Below, piece by piece: positions 50,798 through 63,063 of a stretch of 64,000 bases of DNA. The translations under genes and the position numbers were made by a program. Source of the stretch: Deltaproteobacteria bacterium. Its GTDB lineage: Bacteria > Myxococcota_A > Polyangia > Haliangiales > Haliangiaceae. Each line of letters begins with the position of its first letter. The first letter of the stretch is position 1. Where the stretch lies: the NCBI GenBank assembly GCA_025353585.1, contig JANXOM010000035.1, positions 60,412 to 124,411 of the forward strand. The letters run 5' to 3'. The notes beneath the pieces are model-generated. The model was given only the letters and a program-made list of their open reading frames with translations, made no database searches and was not told the origin of the DNA.

Positions 50798-52323
50798 AGC
50801 GGAACCATCGCATATCGCCCCGCGAAATAGCGCGGCACACCAGGGACGGCCGCCAGCGCGAACGGCGCGTCCGACGCGAGGTGATCCGCCGGCAACCGAG
50901 CGCGGGCGCTCGCCACGCGCGCGAGCGTCCGGGCCGCGTGCGCGCGGTCCCCGAGCGCGGCGGCGGCCGCGAGCTGCGCCCCGAGCGTGACGCCGAATGG
51001 GGGCGCGGCCGCGGCAAGCAGACCCGCGAGCGAAGCCGGCGCGACCGCGTAGCCGACGCGCAGCCCGGCGAGCCCGTAGAACTTCGAGAACGTGCGGATC
51101 GCGATCACCGGCGCGCCGCGGCGGGCGTACGCGGGTGCGCGCAGCGCGTCCGGCCGCGTCGCGAACTCCGCGTATGCCTCGTCGACGATCACCGTCACGT
51201 GCGCCGGCAGCGCGGCCACGAACCGCGCGAACGGCGCGTCGTCCAGCGCGGCGCCCATCGGGTTCGCGGGCGAGATCAGATAGACGACGCGCACGCGGCG
51301 CTCGCGCGTGACCGCCGCCGCGCACGCCTCGAGATCGTGGTCCGCGCGGCCATCGCGCAGCTGATACGGCACGGTAACCGCCGTCAGCGCCCGCGCGCGA
51401 CACAGGTGCGGGAACAGCGGCCAGCTCGGCGCGTTCGCGACCAGGCTCTCGCCGGCGCGGAGCAGCACGCCGAGCGCGCGATCGATCAGCTCGCTCGCGC
51501 CGGCGCCGATGACGATCGCGTCGAGCGGCACGCGATGCTCGGCGGCGAGCCGCTTGCCGAGCGGCGACGCGCCGACAGGCGGGTACGTCTCCAGCGCGCC
51601 GGTCTGCGCCCACGCCGCGAGGGCCGCGCGCGCGAGCGGCGAGGGTCCGAGCGGGTGCGCGAGCACGTCGGCGCCCGCGAGATCGAGTGCCCGCGGCTCG
51701 CCGCGCCAGGGCGCGCTGATCCGGCCGTGCACCTCGGCGGCCGGCGCCGTCATCGCGTGGAGCAGCGCCGCGACAGCGGCCTCGGGCGGCGGCAGCGCCG
51801 CGAGCTCGGCGGCCGCGTACACACTCGCCGCCATGTCCGTGCGGTGGCTGCCGATCTGGACGGCCGTCACCGTCGCGGCCGGCGCATCACACGCGAGCGC
51901 GTGCGTCAGGCCCTCGAGCGCGTGCTTGCTCGCCGCGTACACCGCCGCGCCTGCCCGCGGCGCGCCGACGATCCCCGACGACACGTTCACGACGCGCGCG
52001 GTCGGGTTCACGGCGAGCACGGCCCGCGCGCACGCCAGCGCGCCGCCGGCGTTGACGGCCATCACGGCGGCGAAAACGTCACCGGTGATGCCCGCGTTGT
52101 TGACGAGCACGTCGATCCGCCCGTACGCGGCGAGCGCCGCCGCCACGAGCCGCGCCACGTCGTCGGCGCGCGTGACATCGGCGGCCACCGCGAGCGCGCC
52201 GGGCGCGGCCTCGGCCGTCCGCGCCACCGAGACCACCTGCGCGCCGCGCTCGAGGCACGCGCGCACCAGCGCTCGTCCGATCCCGCGCGAGCCGCCGGTG
52301 ACGACGACGACGCGCCCGATCAC
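50758..52323 (-). CDS. SDR-aminotransferase fusion enzyme
   Basis: 521 residues. Residues 1-205 are a complete short-chain dehydrogenase: T-G-G-S-R-G-I-G (9-16), N-N-A-G (about 76), S-S and Y129-A-A-S-K133. Residues about 215-521 are a fold-type I aminotransferase like HisC: A-G-A-S-E-L-I-D, S-P-A-N-P-M-G, V-D-E-A-Y (380-384) and the PLP lysine in T-F-S-K414-F-Y-G-L-A-G-L-R-V-G-Y. One chain could interconvert an amino acid, its keto acid and the hydroxy/alcohol product. Starts at GTG 52323, coupled to the membrane-protein gene, and overlaps nadR-like. Confidence 0.88.
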   Translation of the reverse strand: MIGRVVVVTGGSRGIGRALVRACLERGAQVVSVARTAEAAPGALAVAADVTRADDVARLVAAALAAYGRIDVLVNNAGITGDVFAAVMAVNAGGALACARAVLAVNPTARVVNVSSGIVGAPRAGAAVYAASKHALEGLTHALACDAPAATVTAVQIGSHRTDMAASVYAAAELAALPPPEAAVAALLHAMTAPAAEVHGRISAPWRGEPRALDLAGADVLAHPLGPSPLARAALAAWAQTGALETYPPVGASPLGKRLAAEHRVPLDAIVIGAGASELIDRALGVLLRAGESLVANAPSWPLFPHLCRARALTAVTVPYQLRDGRADHDLEACAAAVTRERRVRVVYLISPANPMGAALDDAPFARFVAALPAHVTVIVDEAYAEFATRPDALRAPAYARRGAPVIAIRTFSKFYGLAGLRVGYAVAPASLAGLLAAAAPPFGVTLGAQLAAAAALGDRAHAARTLARVASARARLPADHLASDAPFALAAVPGVPRYFAGRYAMVPLWATDATEPTRET

Positions 52324-53100
52324 TCGACGACGTGCTGGTTATCCATCATGTCGTCGCACATGTGGATCACGACGTGCTCGCCCAGGAACTTCTCCTCGAG
52401 GGCCGTCCGGATCGCCTCGAACGCCTCGAGCGTCGCCGGTCGGTTCCACGCGCCGTCCTGCACGACGAACGACACGACGAGCTTGCCGCCGGCCCGCTCG
52501 ACCCGCACCGTCTTGGCGCGTCCGGTCTCGGTGAGAACTGCGCCGACTGCAGGAACTCGCCGACCGCGCGCGCGTCCACCGCGGTCGCGCCGTGCTCGTA
52601 CTGCACCGTCTGGTCGTGGCCGAAGTCGACGTCGGGCGGCTCGTCGAGCATGACCCAGCCGATCCCGATGCCGATCGCGATTGCGACGGCGCCGACGAGC
52701 GCCCCGAGGCCGATACCGATCGCGCCGCCCCACGATGCGAATTGCCAGGTGCCCCCGGTGGCGGCCTCGAGTCCGGGCCGCTGCGCGCGCGCGATTTCCC
52801 GCATCCCGAACACGCTCGCGAACGGCAAGAACATCCCCCCGCGCTCGCCGAGGGCGACCGCGAGGAGCACCGTCGCGGTCGTGAGCGCGGTCCCGATCAA
52901 GATCGCCTGGTAGCCGCGCCCTGTCTTCGCGCGCCGGTGCGAGAGCGCGAGGAGGATGCCGCCCGCGAACGCCGTGCCGAGGAACGTCGCGACCGCGATC
53001 TGCTTCGGCGTGAACAGCTTGGGCCCCGTGCCGAACGCTTGCGCCATCGGCAGCGGGACACGCGCCATCGGCGCCTCCGCCGCCGGGCCGGCGACGTCGC

Positions 53101-53104
<4 letters not shown>
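52320..53104 (-). pseudogene. Polytopic membrane protein interrupted by a one-base frameshift
   Basis: From a GTG overlapping the aconitase stop, the first frame encodes about 185 residues: a short start (M-A-Q-A-F-G-T-G-P-K-L-F), hydrophobic segments near I-A-V-A-T-F-L-G-T-A-F-A-G-G, Y-Q-A-I-L-I-G-T-A and G-A-I-G-I-G-L-G, and then D-A-R-A-V-G-E-F-L-Q-S-A. Near 52545 the good sequence moves to another frame (V-L-T-E-T-G-R-A-K-T-V-R-V-E) and continues to the TGA at 52320 (V-I-H-M-C-D-D-M-M). Family unknown. The frameshift is either recent decay or a sequencing error; a single missing base would restore it. Confidence 0.7.
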
Positions 53105-55089
<1,985 letters not shown>

Positions 55090-55123
55090 CGGCGAAAGGT
55101 GTACCACGCGCCCGCGTTCGGGG

Positions 55124-57388
55124 TCAGTCCGGGAACTGGACGGGCACGGGCTCGGTGTGGGCGCGCTTGCCGTTACCGACCTCGCCGAAGCGGTTGAGGC
55201 CCCAGCAATACAGCTCGGGGGTCCCGTCCGCCGCGACGGCGGTGATGCCGCACGTGTGGTGCGGGCCACCGGCGATGATCCGGAAGGTGAGCGTGGCGCC
55301 GCTGCCCGCGGTCGGCTCGATGAGATCGGCTTCCGCGACCCCGGGGAGCCCGAAGCTGCCGTCGGAGTTGTCGCCCCAGCAGGCGAGGTTGCCGCCCGCC
55401 CTGGTCAGAAGCGCGCAAGCGTGGTGACCGGATACCACGGGTAGCGTGCTTGTCCTGAACGTCGCACCCGCGACCGAGATCTTCGGGCCGGGTGCCGTCG
55501 TGCACGCCGCGGCGCCGGGGCCGTCGACGCCGTGGTCGGCGGCCCCCCAGCACGTTAGTAACCCCGAGAACCCCAGCAAGCAGATGTTCCCGGGCGTGCC
55601 GTACGTACCCTGAGCGGCCACGAGGGTTCCGGGGTTGATGTTGATCATCTGTGGCGGGTTGTTGCCGAGCGCCTGTCCGCAGTTGGCTCCCCATTCGTAG
55701 CCCTGTTGCTGTGCGCCGGAGCCGGGGCCGAACCCTGCCGCGTGATCGGTCCCGATCGCGATCGTCAGGAGTGGCGCGCCGATGGCCCCGGATCCGTCGG
55801 CGCTGCTGATCACCCCCATGTCATCACCTGCGCAGCGCGTCAGCTCGTTACTCCCGTTCGGGACGACACACGTGGTGTTATCGGCGACCGCGAAGCGGTT
55901 CACGTCGCCATCGTTGTCGAATCCCGCGTACGCGGCGGCGAGACCGGCGCAGTGCAGGACGCCATCGGAGCCGAGCGCGCACGTATGCTGGGCGCCCGCC
56001 GCCACGATCTCGGCAAACGTCAACCCTGCGATCGTGAGCGCCTGCGGCATCGCGCCAACGACGCCGGGCATGCCAGAGACCTGGCCGCTCGTATCGTCGC
56101 CCCAGCAGGTGATACCCGTACCGGAGCCCTGCGTCGTGACGCACGTGTGGCCCCAGCCGGCCGCGAGGACGCTCGACGCGCTGACATCGACGTCGACCTT
56201 GAGCGGCGTGTGCTGGCTCGTCACGTCGCCGAAGCCGAGCTCTCCCCACTGATTCGCGCCGATGCAGTAGGCCTGGTACGCGCCGGTGGTCGTCCCCGTC
56301 GCATAGCATGTGAACCCGAGCCCCCCGGCCACGAGCGCGACGCCGTCGGAGGTGACCTGGTGAGCGGCCTCCGCGGACGTCGGCACGAACACGCCGGACG
56401 CGCCGAAATCGTCGCGGCCCCAGCAGTCGAGGACGCTGCCCGCGATCGCGCACGCGTGGTTGCGGCCGACAGCGAGCACGTCCGCGGTTATGTCGCCGCT
56501 GCCGAGCAGCGTCGGTACCGAAGACGTGCTCCGCCCGTCGAACTCGATGTCGCCCCACGCGACGACCTTACCGGTCGCATCGATCCCCATGGTGACGCCG
56601 GACGCGACTCGAAGCGACGTGAGGTTCGCGCGCACGATGTTTGCGTTCGCCAGCGCAATGCGCCCCCCGCGCACGATGCCCGCCTGGCCCAGCCCGCTCT
56701 CGCCCCAGCACCAGGGCGTCCGCGTCCCGGTCCCCGCGTCGAGAAGGAGCGCGCACGACTGCTCCGAGGAGAGCGCGAAGCCCGCCCAGTTCACCGACGG
56801 GTTGCCGGTCCCCGGCGATACGGCGTGGACGACGGTGAAGCTCGTGGGGGCATCGATCGCCCCCCAGCATTGTGCCGTTCCGCTGTTGTCGGTCGCGCAC
56901 GTCGCGTCGCCGCCGGCGAAGATGTGAACCGGCTCGAACCCCGCTGGCAACCCGACGGTCACCGGCCCGGTCACGCCATCGCCAGGCACTCCGGTCTGGT
57001 TGAGCGCGTTCGCGCCCCAGCAGATCACGCGGTTCGGCGCGTCCCGCAAGATGCAGGTGTGCGCGCGCCCGGCGGCGATCTCCACCGCGCCGGCGGTCCC
57101 CGCGACGGCGACCGGTCGCCCCGTCGATGGTTCCATGCTCCCGAGCTGGCCTTCGCGATTGTCCCCCCAGCAGAGGACCGAGCGCGCGGTGCTGATCGCG
57201 CATGCGTGATGATCGCCAGCGGTGAGCGCGCGCACGGTGGTCTTGCTCGGCTGGAGAGGGGCGTCGATGCCGCCGTCGGCGGGGCGCGCGTCCCCGGTCG
57301 CGTCCGGCGAGCGCGGCTTGTGGAAGCAGGCCGCAGCCGCGAGGCCGCCGAAAACGACGAGGACGACGGAGACGAGCGAGGGGCGCAT
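55124..57388 (-). CDS. RCC1-repeat lipoprotein
   Basis: 754 residues. Signal with lipobox A-A-A-C (about 21), an Asp/Pro-rich spacer, then at least ten RCC1/BNR-type repeats, each with H-x-C-A-(I/L) and (L/Y)-C-W-G-x-N/D, e.g. D-H-H-A-C-A-I and C-W-G-D-N-R-E-G-Q-L-G, up to the C-terminal C-W-G-L-N-R-F-G-E-V-G-N-G. This gives a seven-bladed (probably double) propeller on the cell surface with paired Cys. Binding partner unknown. The ATG shares a base with the kinase stop (TGATG), so it follows the kinase in one operon. Confidence 0.85.
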   Translation of the reverse strand: MRPSLVSVVLVVFGGLAAAACFHKPRSPDATGDARPADGGIDAPLQPSKTTVRALTAGDHHACAISTARSVLCWGDNREGQLGSMEPSTGRPVAVAGTAGAVEIAAGRAHTCILRDAPNRVICWGANALNQTGVPGDGVTGPVTVGLPAGFEPVHIFAGGDATCATDNSGTAQCWGAIDAPTSFTVVHAVSPGTGNPSVNWAGFALSSEQSCALLLDAGTGTRTPWCWGESGLGQAGIVRGGRIALANANIVRANLTSLRVASGVTMGIDATGKVVAWGDIEFDGRSTSSVPTLLGSGDITADVLAVGRNHACAIAGSVLDCWGRDDFGASGVFVPTSAEAAHQVTSDGVALVAGGLGFTCYATGTTTGAYQAYCIGANQWGELGFGDVTSQHTPLKVDVDVSASSVLAAGWGHTCVTTQGSGTGITCWGDDTSGQVSGMPGVVGAMPQALTIAGLTFAEIVAAGAQHTCALGSDGVLHCAGLAAAYAGFDNDGDVNRFAVADNTTCVVPNGSNELTRCAGDDMGVISSADGSGAIGAPLLTIAIGTDHAAGFGPGSGAQQQGYEWGANCGQALGNNPPQMININPGTLVAAQGTYGTPGNICLLGFSGLLTCWGAADHGVDGPGAAACTTAPGPKISVAGATFRTSTLPVVSGHHACALLTRAGGNLACWGDNSDGSFGLPGVAEADLIEPTAGSGATLTFRIIAGGPHHTCGITAVAADGTPELYCWGLNRFGEVGNGKRAHTEPVPVQFPD

Positions 57389-58887
57389 CAAAACGGAACG
57401 GCCTCGGAATCGCCCGACGTCGGCGGGGGCGGCTTGGGTTTCACGGTCACCGCGATCGTGCGGTGCGGCTTCGTCGGCACCGCGGCTTTGGGGACGGTCG
57501 CCGGCACGGCCGCGTCCACCTCGACCGGCGCGACCGGGACCGCCGCATCGATCGTCACGGCGGGCGTCACGGCGGGCGTCACGGCGGTCGGCACGGCCGG
57601 CGCGATGGCTGGCGGCTCCGGCAGCGGCGTCACCGTCACGGGCAACGGCGGCGGCGGCGGCGTGGCCCCGACCGGCGCGCGCTCGGTCCCGCCTCCGAGC
57701 CCCACGACGAGGGCGATGCCGACGGCGGTCACCGCCGCCGCGACCGCGACGATCACCGGCCAGCGGCGCCGCAAAGTCAGCGCGCCGACCGCGCTCGCAT
57801 GCACGGCGACGGCCCCCGCGCCGACCCCGAGCATCGTCTCCGATTCACCGAGCGCCAGCACGTCGGCGAGCGACCCGGACGTGAAGCTCGCCTGCGCCGG
57901 CGAGGCTCGCGGCCCCGACGGCAGCGACATGCTCGCGAGCGCCTCCTCGAGGGCATCGCGCGTCTCGGCCGCGCTCTGGTAGCGATCGCCGGGCGCCTTC
58001 GCGAGCAGCCGATCGATGACGGCACCGAGCGCAGGCGGCACGCCCGGCATCGGCGGCGCGACCGCGTGGCCGTGCATCGCGATCAGCTCGTGCACCGACG
58101 TCGACAGGAACGGCAGCTGCCCCGAGCCCGCGAGGTAGAGCACGCAGCCGAGCGAGTACAGATCCGCGCGCCCATCGCACGGCTGCCCGGTGGCGAGCTC
58201 CGGCGGCATGAACGCGGGCGTGCCGAGCACCTCGCCGACGCCCGTCATCGTCGTCGACGTCTGGTCGGGCGCGAGCGACTTCGCGAGCCCGAAGTCGAGC
58301 ACCTTCACGAAGTCGCGGCCGGCCGCGAGCAGCATGATGTTCGACGGCTTGAGGTCGCGGTGCACGATCGCCAGCGCGTGCGCGCCCTCGAGCGCATCGC
58401 AGATCTGGACGCCAATGCGCACGAGCCGCGAGGGCGTGAGGATCCGCTCCTCCTCGAGCACGACGTCGAACGTGCGGCCGAGGACGAGCTCCATCGCGAG
58501 GTAGAACAGGCCGTCGTCGGTCTGGCCGAAATCGAGGACCCCGACGGCGTTCGGATGCGAGAGGCGGCTCGCGATCTTCGCCTCGCGCAGGAAGCGACGG
58601 ATCGCGTCGGGATCCGAGATGACGCGCGGGCTCAGCACCTTCATGGCGACCTCGCGGTCCACCGAGTGCTGCGACGCGCGGTAGACGGCGCCCATGCCGC
58701 CCTCGCCGAGCTTGTCGATGATCGTGTAGCGCCCGTCGAGCTGCTTGCCGATCAGCGGATCGACGTCGGCGGCGAGGCGAACGAGCTTGGTGTTGTCGTC
58801 CGGGCAGCGCTCGCCGGCTGTGTAGGCGCGCTCGCACGTCGGGCAGTACAGATGCGCGACGCCGATCGACCGCTGCGTGTCGCTCAT
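57388..58887 (-). CDS. PknB-type membrane Ser/Thr protein kinase
   Basis: 499 residues. It opens with a possible zinc ribbon (Y-C-P-T-C-E-R...G-E-R-C-P-D). The kinase domain (about 53-310) is intact: G-E-G-G-M-G-A-V, V-A-M-K-V-L, H-R-D-L-K-P-S-N-I-M, D-F-G-L-A-K, and G-T-P-A-F-M-P-P-E in the activation segment. A single span (about 375-398) and a Pro/Val/Ala-rich exterior tail follow. It phosphorylates cytoplasmic Ser/Thr targets in response to an envelope cue. Both neighbours are coupled (ATGA before, TGATG after), suggesting they are part of the same signalling unit. Confidence 0.93.
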   Translation of the reverse strand: MSDTQRSIGVAHLYCPTCERAYTAGERCPDDNTKLVRLAADVDPLIGKQLDGRYTIIDKLGEGGMGAVYRASQHSVDREVAMKVLSPRVISDPDAIRRFLREAKIASRLSHPNAVGVLDFGQTDDGLFYLAMELVLGRTFDVVLEEERILTPSRLVRIGVQICDALEGAHALAIVHRDLKPSNIMLLAAGRDFVKVLDFGLAKSLAPDQTSTTMTGVGEVLGTPAFMPPELATGQPCDGRADLYSLGCVLYLAGSGQLPFLSTSVHELIAMHGHAVAPPMPGVPPALGAVIDRLLAKAPGDRYQSAAETRDALEEALASMSLPSGPRASPAQASFTSGSLADVLALGESETMLGVGAGAVAVHASAVGALTLRRRWPVIVAVAAAVTAVGIALVVGLGGGTERAPVGATPPPPPLPVTVTPLPEPPAIAPAVPTAVTPAVTPAVTIDAAVPVAPVEVDAAVPATVPKAAVPTKPHRTIAVTVKPKPPPPTSGDSEAVPF

Positions 58888-59858
58888 CGGGACCACGCGA
58901 GGCCGACGACGCCCCCGCCGGGCTGCGGCTGGATCGTGACGGCGGTGTCGCGCTCGACGGTGAAGCGGAGCGCGAGCCCGGCCACGACGGCGACGGCGCC
59001 GAGGCCGTAGAGGGATTGCGTCACGTGCTCGCGGAACTCCCACTTCTTCTCGTGCGACGTGTAGTCCGGCTGCGACGTCGCGGTGCGCAGGTCGTCGTAC
59101 GCGCTCGCGAAGACGGTCTCCTGATAGACGAGCCCGAGCGCGAGCAGCGCGACGCCGGTGCCCCCGACGGCGTACGACAGCGCGTGGGAGTGATGCGGCG
59201 ACGTGTGCACCGGGGCGCCGGCCGGCGGCGGAGCGGGCGGCACCAGGATCGACGGCGGGCGCGCCACCGGCGGCCCGGGATCGGGCGCGGCGTCGGGGTG
59301 GAGCGCGATCTCGACCTGCAGCGGCGCGCGGCTGGTGACGGCGAACGTCTTGCTCACGTCGCGCGCGCCCGGCACGTGGACGACGACGATGAACTGCCCC
59401 GGCGCGAGGTGGATCGTCCGCGGGGCGAACTCCTCGTCGGGCGCGAAGCTCGAGACGGTGAGCGTGGCGCGCGGCTCCGGCGGCGTCACGACGAGGGTGA
59501 CGGGCGCGACGTTCGCGGACGCGAGCCGCTGCGCGATCTCCTTGTCCTCGGCGGCGGTCCACGCCGGCAGCGGATCGTCGACGGCGGCGCGCTGGTGGCA
59601 GACGTCGAGGAAGACCTCGGCCTGGGGCCACAGCTCGCGGCGCGCGTAGGCGAGGGCGATCAGGCAGGCGTGGGCGGCGCGCGGGCGGGTGCGGTCGGCG
59701 GCCTTGAACTTGTCGATCGCCTCGGTGTACCGGTGCTCCTTCGCGAGCGCCTCGCCGGCGGTGCGCAGCGCGGCGGCGTCGGTCGTGTCGTCGGCGTGCG
59801 CGACCCCGCCGAGGGCGCAGAGACCCCACGCGGTGACGACAGCAGCACCCCAGCTCAC
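58884..59858 (-). CDS. Exported TPR/PEGA-like protein with C-terminal membrane helices
   Basis: 324 residues from GTG 59858 (GTG 59876 also possible). Signal peptide (V-V-T-A-W-G-L-C-A-L to A-H-A). Residues about 28-105 look like TPR helices (A-L-A-K-E-H-R-Y-T-E-A-I-D-K-F). Then comes a PEGA-like beta domain (A-T-L-T-V-S-S-F, about 120-180), a Pro-rich stretch, and two hydrophobic segments near 232-255 and 285-305. This protein layout often accompanies myxobacterial kinases. Its stop overlaps the kinase start. Confidence 0.72.
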   Translation of the reverse strand: MSWGAAVVTAWGLCALGGVAHADDTTDAAALRTAGEALAKEHRYTEAIDKFKAADRTRPRAAHACLIALAYARRELWPQAEVFLDVCHQRAAVDDPLPAWTAAEDKEIAQRLASANVAPVTLVVTPPEPRATLTVSSFAPDEEFAPRTIHLAPGQFIVVVHVPGARDVSKTFAVTSRAPLQVEIALHPDAAPDPGPPVARPPSILVPPAPPPAGAPVHTSPHHSHALSYAVGGTGVALLALGLVYQETVFASAYDDLRTATSQPDYTSHEKKWEFREHVTQSLYGLGAVAVVAGLALRFTVERDTAVTIQPQPGGGVVGLAWSR

Positions 59859-59910
59859 GACCGACGAGCGTAGCACCTCGACCGCGTCCGGCGCTGCTAA
59901 GCTATGCCCG

Positions 59911-61140
59911 ATGTCGCGCTGGTACGTGTCGGTCTGTGTGCTCGCGGCGTGCGGTAGCGCACCCGAGGCCGGCACGGACTTTTTCGGCTCGAAGATCGAG
60001 CCGCCGCGCGGGCTCGAGAAGATCAAGTACGGCATGAGCGTCGGCGAGGCGAAGCGGCTGGTGCCGGAGCTGCACGAGCCGGCGCGCGCGGGCGTGCGCG
60101 AGGAGCTGGTGCTGGACTCCGGCGTCGCGGACGTGGAGCTCAAGGTGCGCGTGGAGGGCGAGCACGTGGCCAGCATCGTCGCGATCGTCCAGGGCCACAC
60201 CGCGCGGGAATTGCTCACGAAGGCGTGGGGCGAGCCGCAGATCACGCGCGACGTCCTCGGGCAGCCCGAGATCACGTGGGCCAACGAGGCGACGGGCTGG
60301 AAGGTCAAGCTCGACTGCATCGAGCGCAACTGCCTCGTCGAGTACGTCCCGTACAAGAACCTCGGCGAGGGCGTCTTCACCACCGCGCACGTGGTCCCGC
60401 CGGGCGAGCTGGCGAAGCTGCGGATCGGCATGAAGATCGCGGAGGCGCGGACGGTGGCGCCGGGCCCCGTCGAGGTGCGCGCGGGGATCCCGACAGGCGT
60501 CGACGGCGTGCGCGAGTTCGTCGCGATCGACGACAAGCTCGGGACGGTCCGCGGGATCTACTTGAACGTCCCGCCCGAGGCGAACGCGGTCATCGAGGCC
60601 GCGTGGGGAGAGCCGCAGACGGTCGTCGAGCTCGGCCGGCCGGTGAAGGTGTGGCTCGACCCCGCCACGGGCTGGCGCGCGACGTTACGCGAGGCGCTCG
60701 GCTCGAGCCACGACCTCGCGTTCGACAACTACATCCCGGCCGCGCAGCTCCTCGGCGAGCAGCCGGACCGCGTCGATGGCCTCCCGGAGCTGGTGCTCGG
60801 CCAGACCGCGGACGACGTGAAGAAGGCGTACAAGAGCGACGTCGTGGCCCAGGGCCGTGATCTCGTGATCACGCTCTTGCCCACGGAGTGGGAGCGAACT
60901 GGCACGCGCGTCGTCCTCGAGCAGGCCGGCGGGCGCGTCAAGCAGCTGGCGTTCTCGCTCGCGTACAAGGGTCACCCCGACGCGCGCGACTCGCTGCTCG
61001 ATCTGTTCAAGCGCAAGTGGGGCGAGCCGAAAGCGATCGACGACGACGGCAAGCCGGCGCTCGTGTTTCGCGACGAGGATCCGCACGTCGAGGCCGTGGA
61101 CGACACCGAGCACGGCGCCTGGCGCATCGAGCTGAAGTAG
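59911..61140 (+). CDS. Lipoprotein with three repeated modules
   Basis: 409 residues. Signal with lipobox L-A-A-C (about 14). Three modules of about 125 residues each start with a similar helix: G-L-E-K-I-K-Y-G-M-S-V-G-E-A-K, E-L-A-K-L-R-I-G-M-K-I-A-E-A-R and G-L-P-E-L-V-L-G-Q-T-A-D-D-V-K, and contain W-G-E-P-(Q/K). The helix-then-sheet pattern resembles BamE/SmpA-type folds. Probably periplasmic, inner-leaflet or outer-membrane anchored; function unknown. Monocistronic, divergent from the preceding gene. Confidence 0.7.
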   Translation: MSRWYVSVCVLAACGSAPEAGTDFFGSKIEPPRGLEKIKYGMSVGEAKRLVPELHEPARAGVREELVLDSGVADVELKVRVEGEHVASIVAIVQGHTARELLTKAWGEPQITRDVLGQPEITWANEATGWKVKLDCIERNCLVEYVPYKNLGEGVFTTAHVVPPGELAKLRIGMKIAEARTVAPGPVEVRAGIPTGVDGVREFVAIDDKLGTVRGIYLNVPPEANAVIEAAWGEPQTVVELGRPVKVWLDPATGWRATLREALGSSHDLAFDNYIPAAQLLGEQPDRVDGLPELVLGQTADDVKKAYKSDVVAQGRDLVITLLPTEWERTGTRVVLEQAGGRVKQLAFSLAYKGHPDARDSLLDLFKRKWGEPKAIDDDGKPALVFRDEDPHVEAVDDTEHGAWRIELK

Positions 61141-61197
61141 CCGCGCCCGACGTCGGTCCTCGTGGCCGCGCTGGCCCGGATCGGGCCTGGATCGGGC

Positions 61198-62340
<1,143 letters not shown>

Positions 62341-62342
62341 AT

Positions 62343-63044
62343 CTACCTCTCGGTCTGCAGCTCGGCCGACAGGTGGGCCGTGACGTTGAACGTGACGAGC
62401 GAGAGCTGGTCGGGCTGCCAGTCGAAGCCCGCGCTGCGAAAGCGCAGCTCGGTGATCGACGCGTTGCGGACGACGATGCTGGTCCGCACCATGCGCTCGG
62501 GCGGGATGCCGAACACGAGCCCGACCGCGACGCCGATCGGCCCGGCGGACGTGACCATCGCGAGCCGCGCGCCGGAGCCGACCTGACGCACCACGCGGTC
62601 GAGCGCGCTGCGCACCCGGGCGACGAACGCATCGACGCGCTCGACGCCGGGCACGTGCCACTCGTCGCGCCCCCAGCGGCCGAGGATCACGTGGAAGGCG
62701 TCGTCGAGCAGCCGCGGCGTGGGGGCGCTCAGCAGCGCGGCGAATTTCGGATCGTCCTCGACGAGGCGCGGCACCAGGTGCTGCAGCATCTCGAACGCCG
62801 GGTACTCCGCGAGCTCGGGCATCGTCTCGGGCGCCGGGATGGCAGCGTCGCCGGCGGCCTCGCGGGCGAACGCGATCGTCTGCTGCTGCCGGCGGAGCGG
62901 GCCCGCGAAGGTCGCGTCGAGGCGCGCGGTGGCGAGATGGTGGCCGAGCGCGCGCGCTTGCGCCTCGCCGCGCGGGGAGAGCCGGTCGTAATCGGCCGAG
63001 CCATAGGACGCCTGACCGTGGCGGATCAGGAGCAGCGAGCCCAT
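62343..63044 (-). CDS. Histidine phosphatase family protein
   Basis: 233 residues. Phosphoglycerate-mutase-like fold with L-I-R-H-G-Q-A-S-Y-G at the start (catalytic His about 9), L-S-P-R-G-E-A-Q-A-R-A-L-G and A-G-P-L-R-R-Q-Q-Q-T. The region of the second His reads M-V-T-S-A-G-P-I-G, so the usual H-G-G is missing and catalysis may be altered, as in a known subgroup. Cytoplasmic. Upstream partner of the APH-like kinase: a kinase/phosphatase pair on one transcript. Confidence 0.85.
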   Translation of the reverse strand: MGSLLLIRHGQASYGSADYDRLSPRGEAQARALGHHLATARLDATFAGPLRRQQQTIAFAREAAGDAAIPAPETMPELAEYPAFEMLQHLVPRLVEDDPKFAALLSAPTPRLLDDAFHVILGRWGRDEWHVPGVERVDAFVARVRSALDRVVRQVGSGARLAMVTSAGPIGVAVGLVFGIPPERMVRTSIVVRNASITELRFRSAGFDWQPDQLSLVTFNVTAHLSAELQTER

Positions 63045-63063
63045 CGGCGCATCCTACTCGCCT

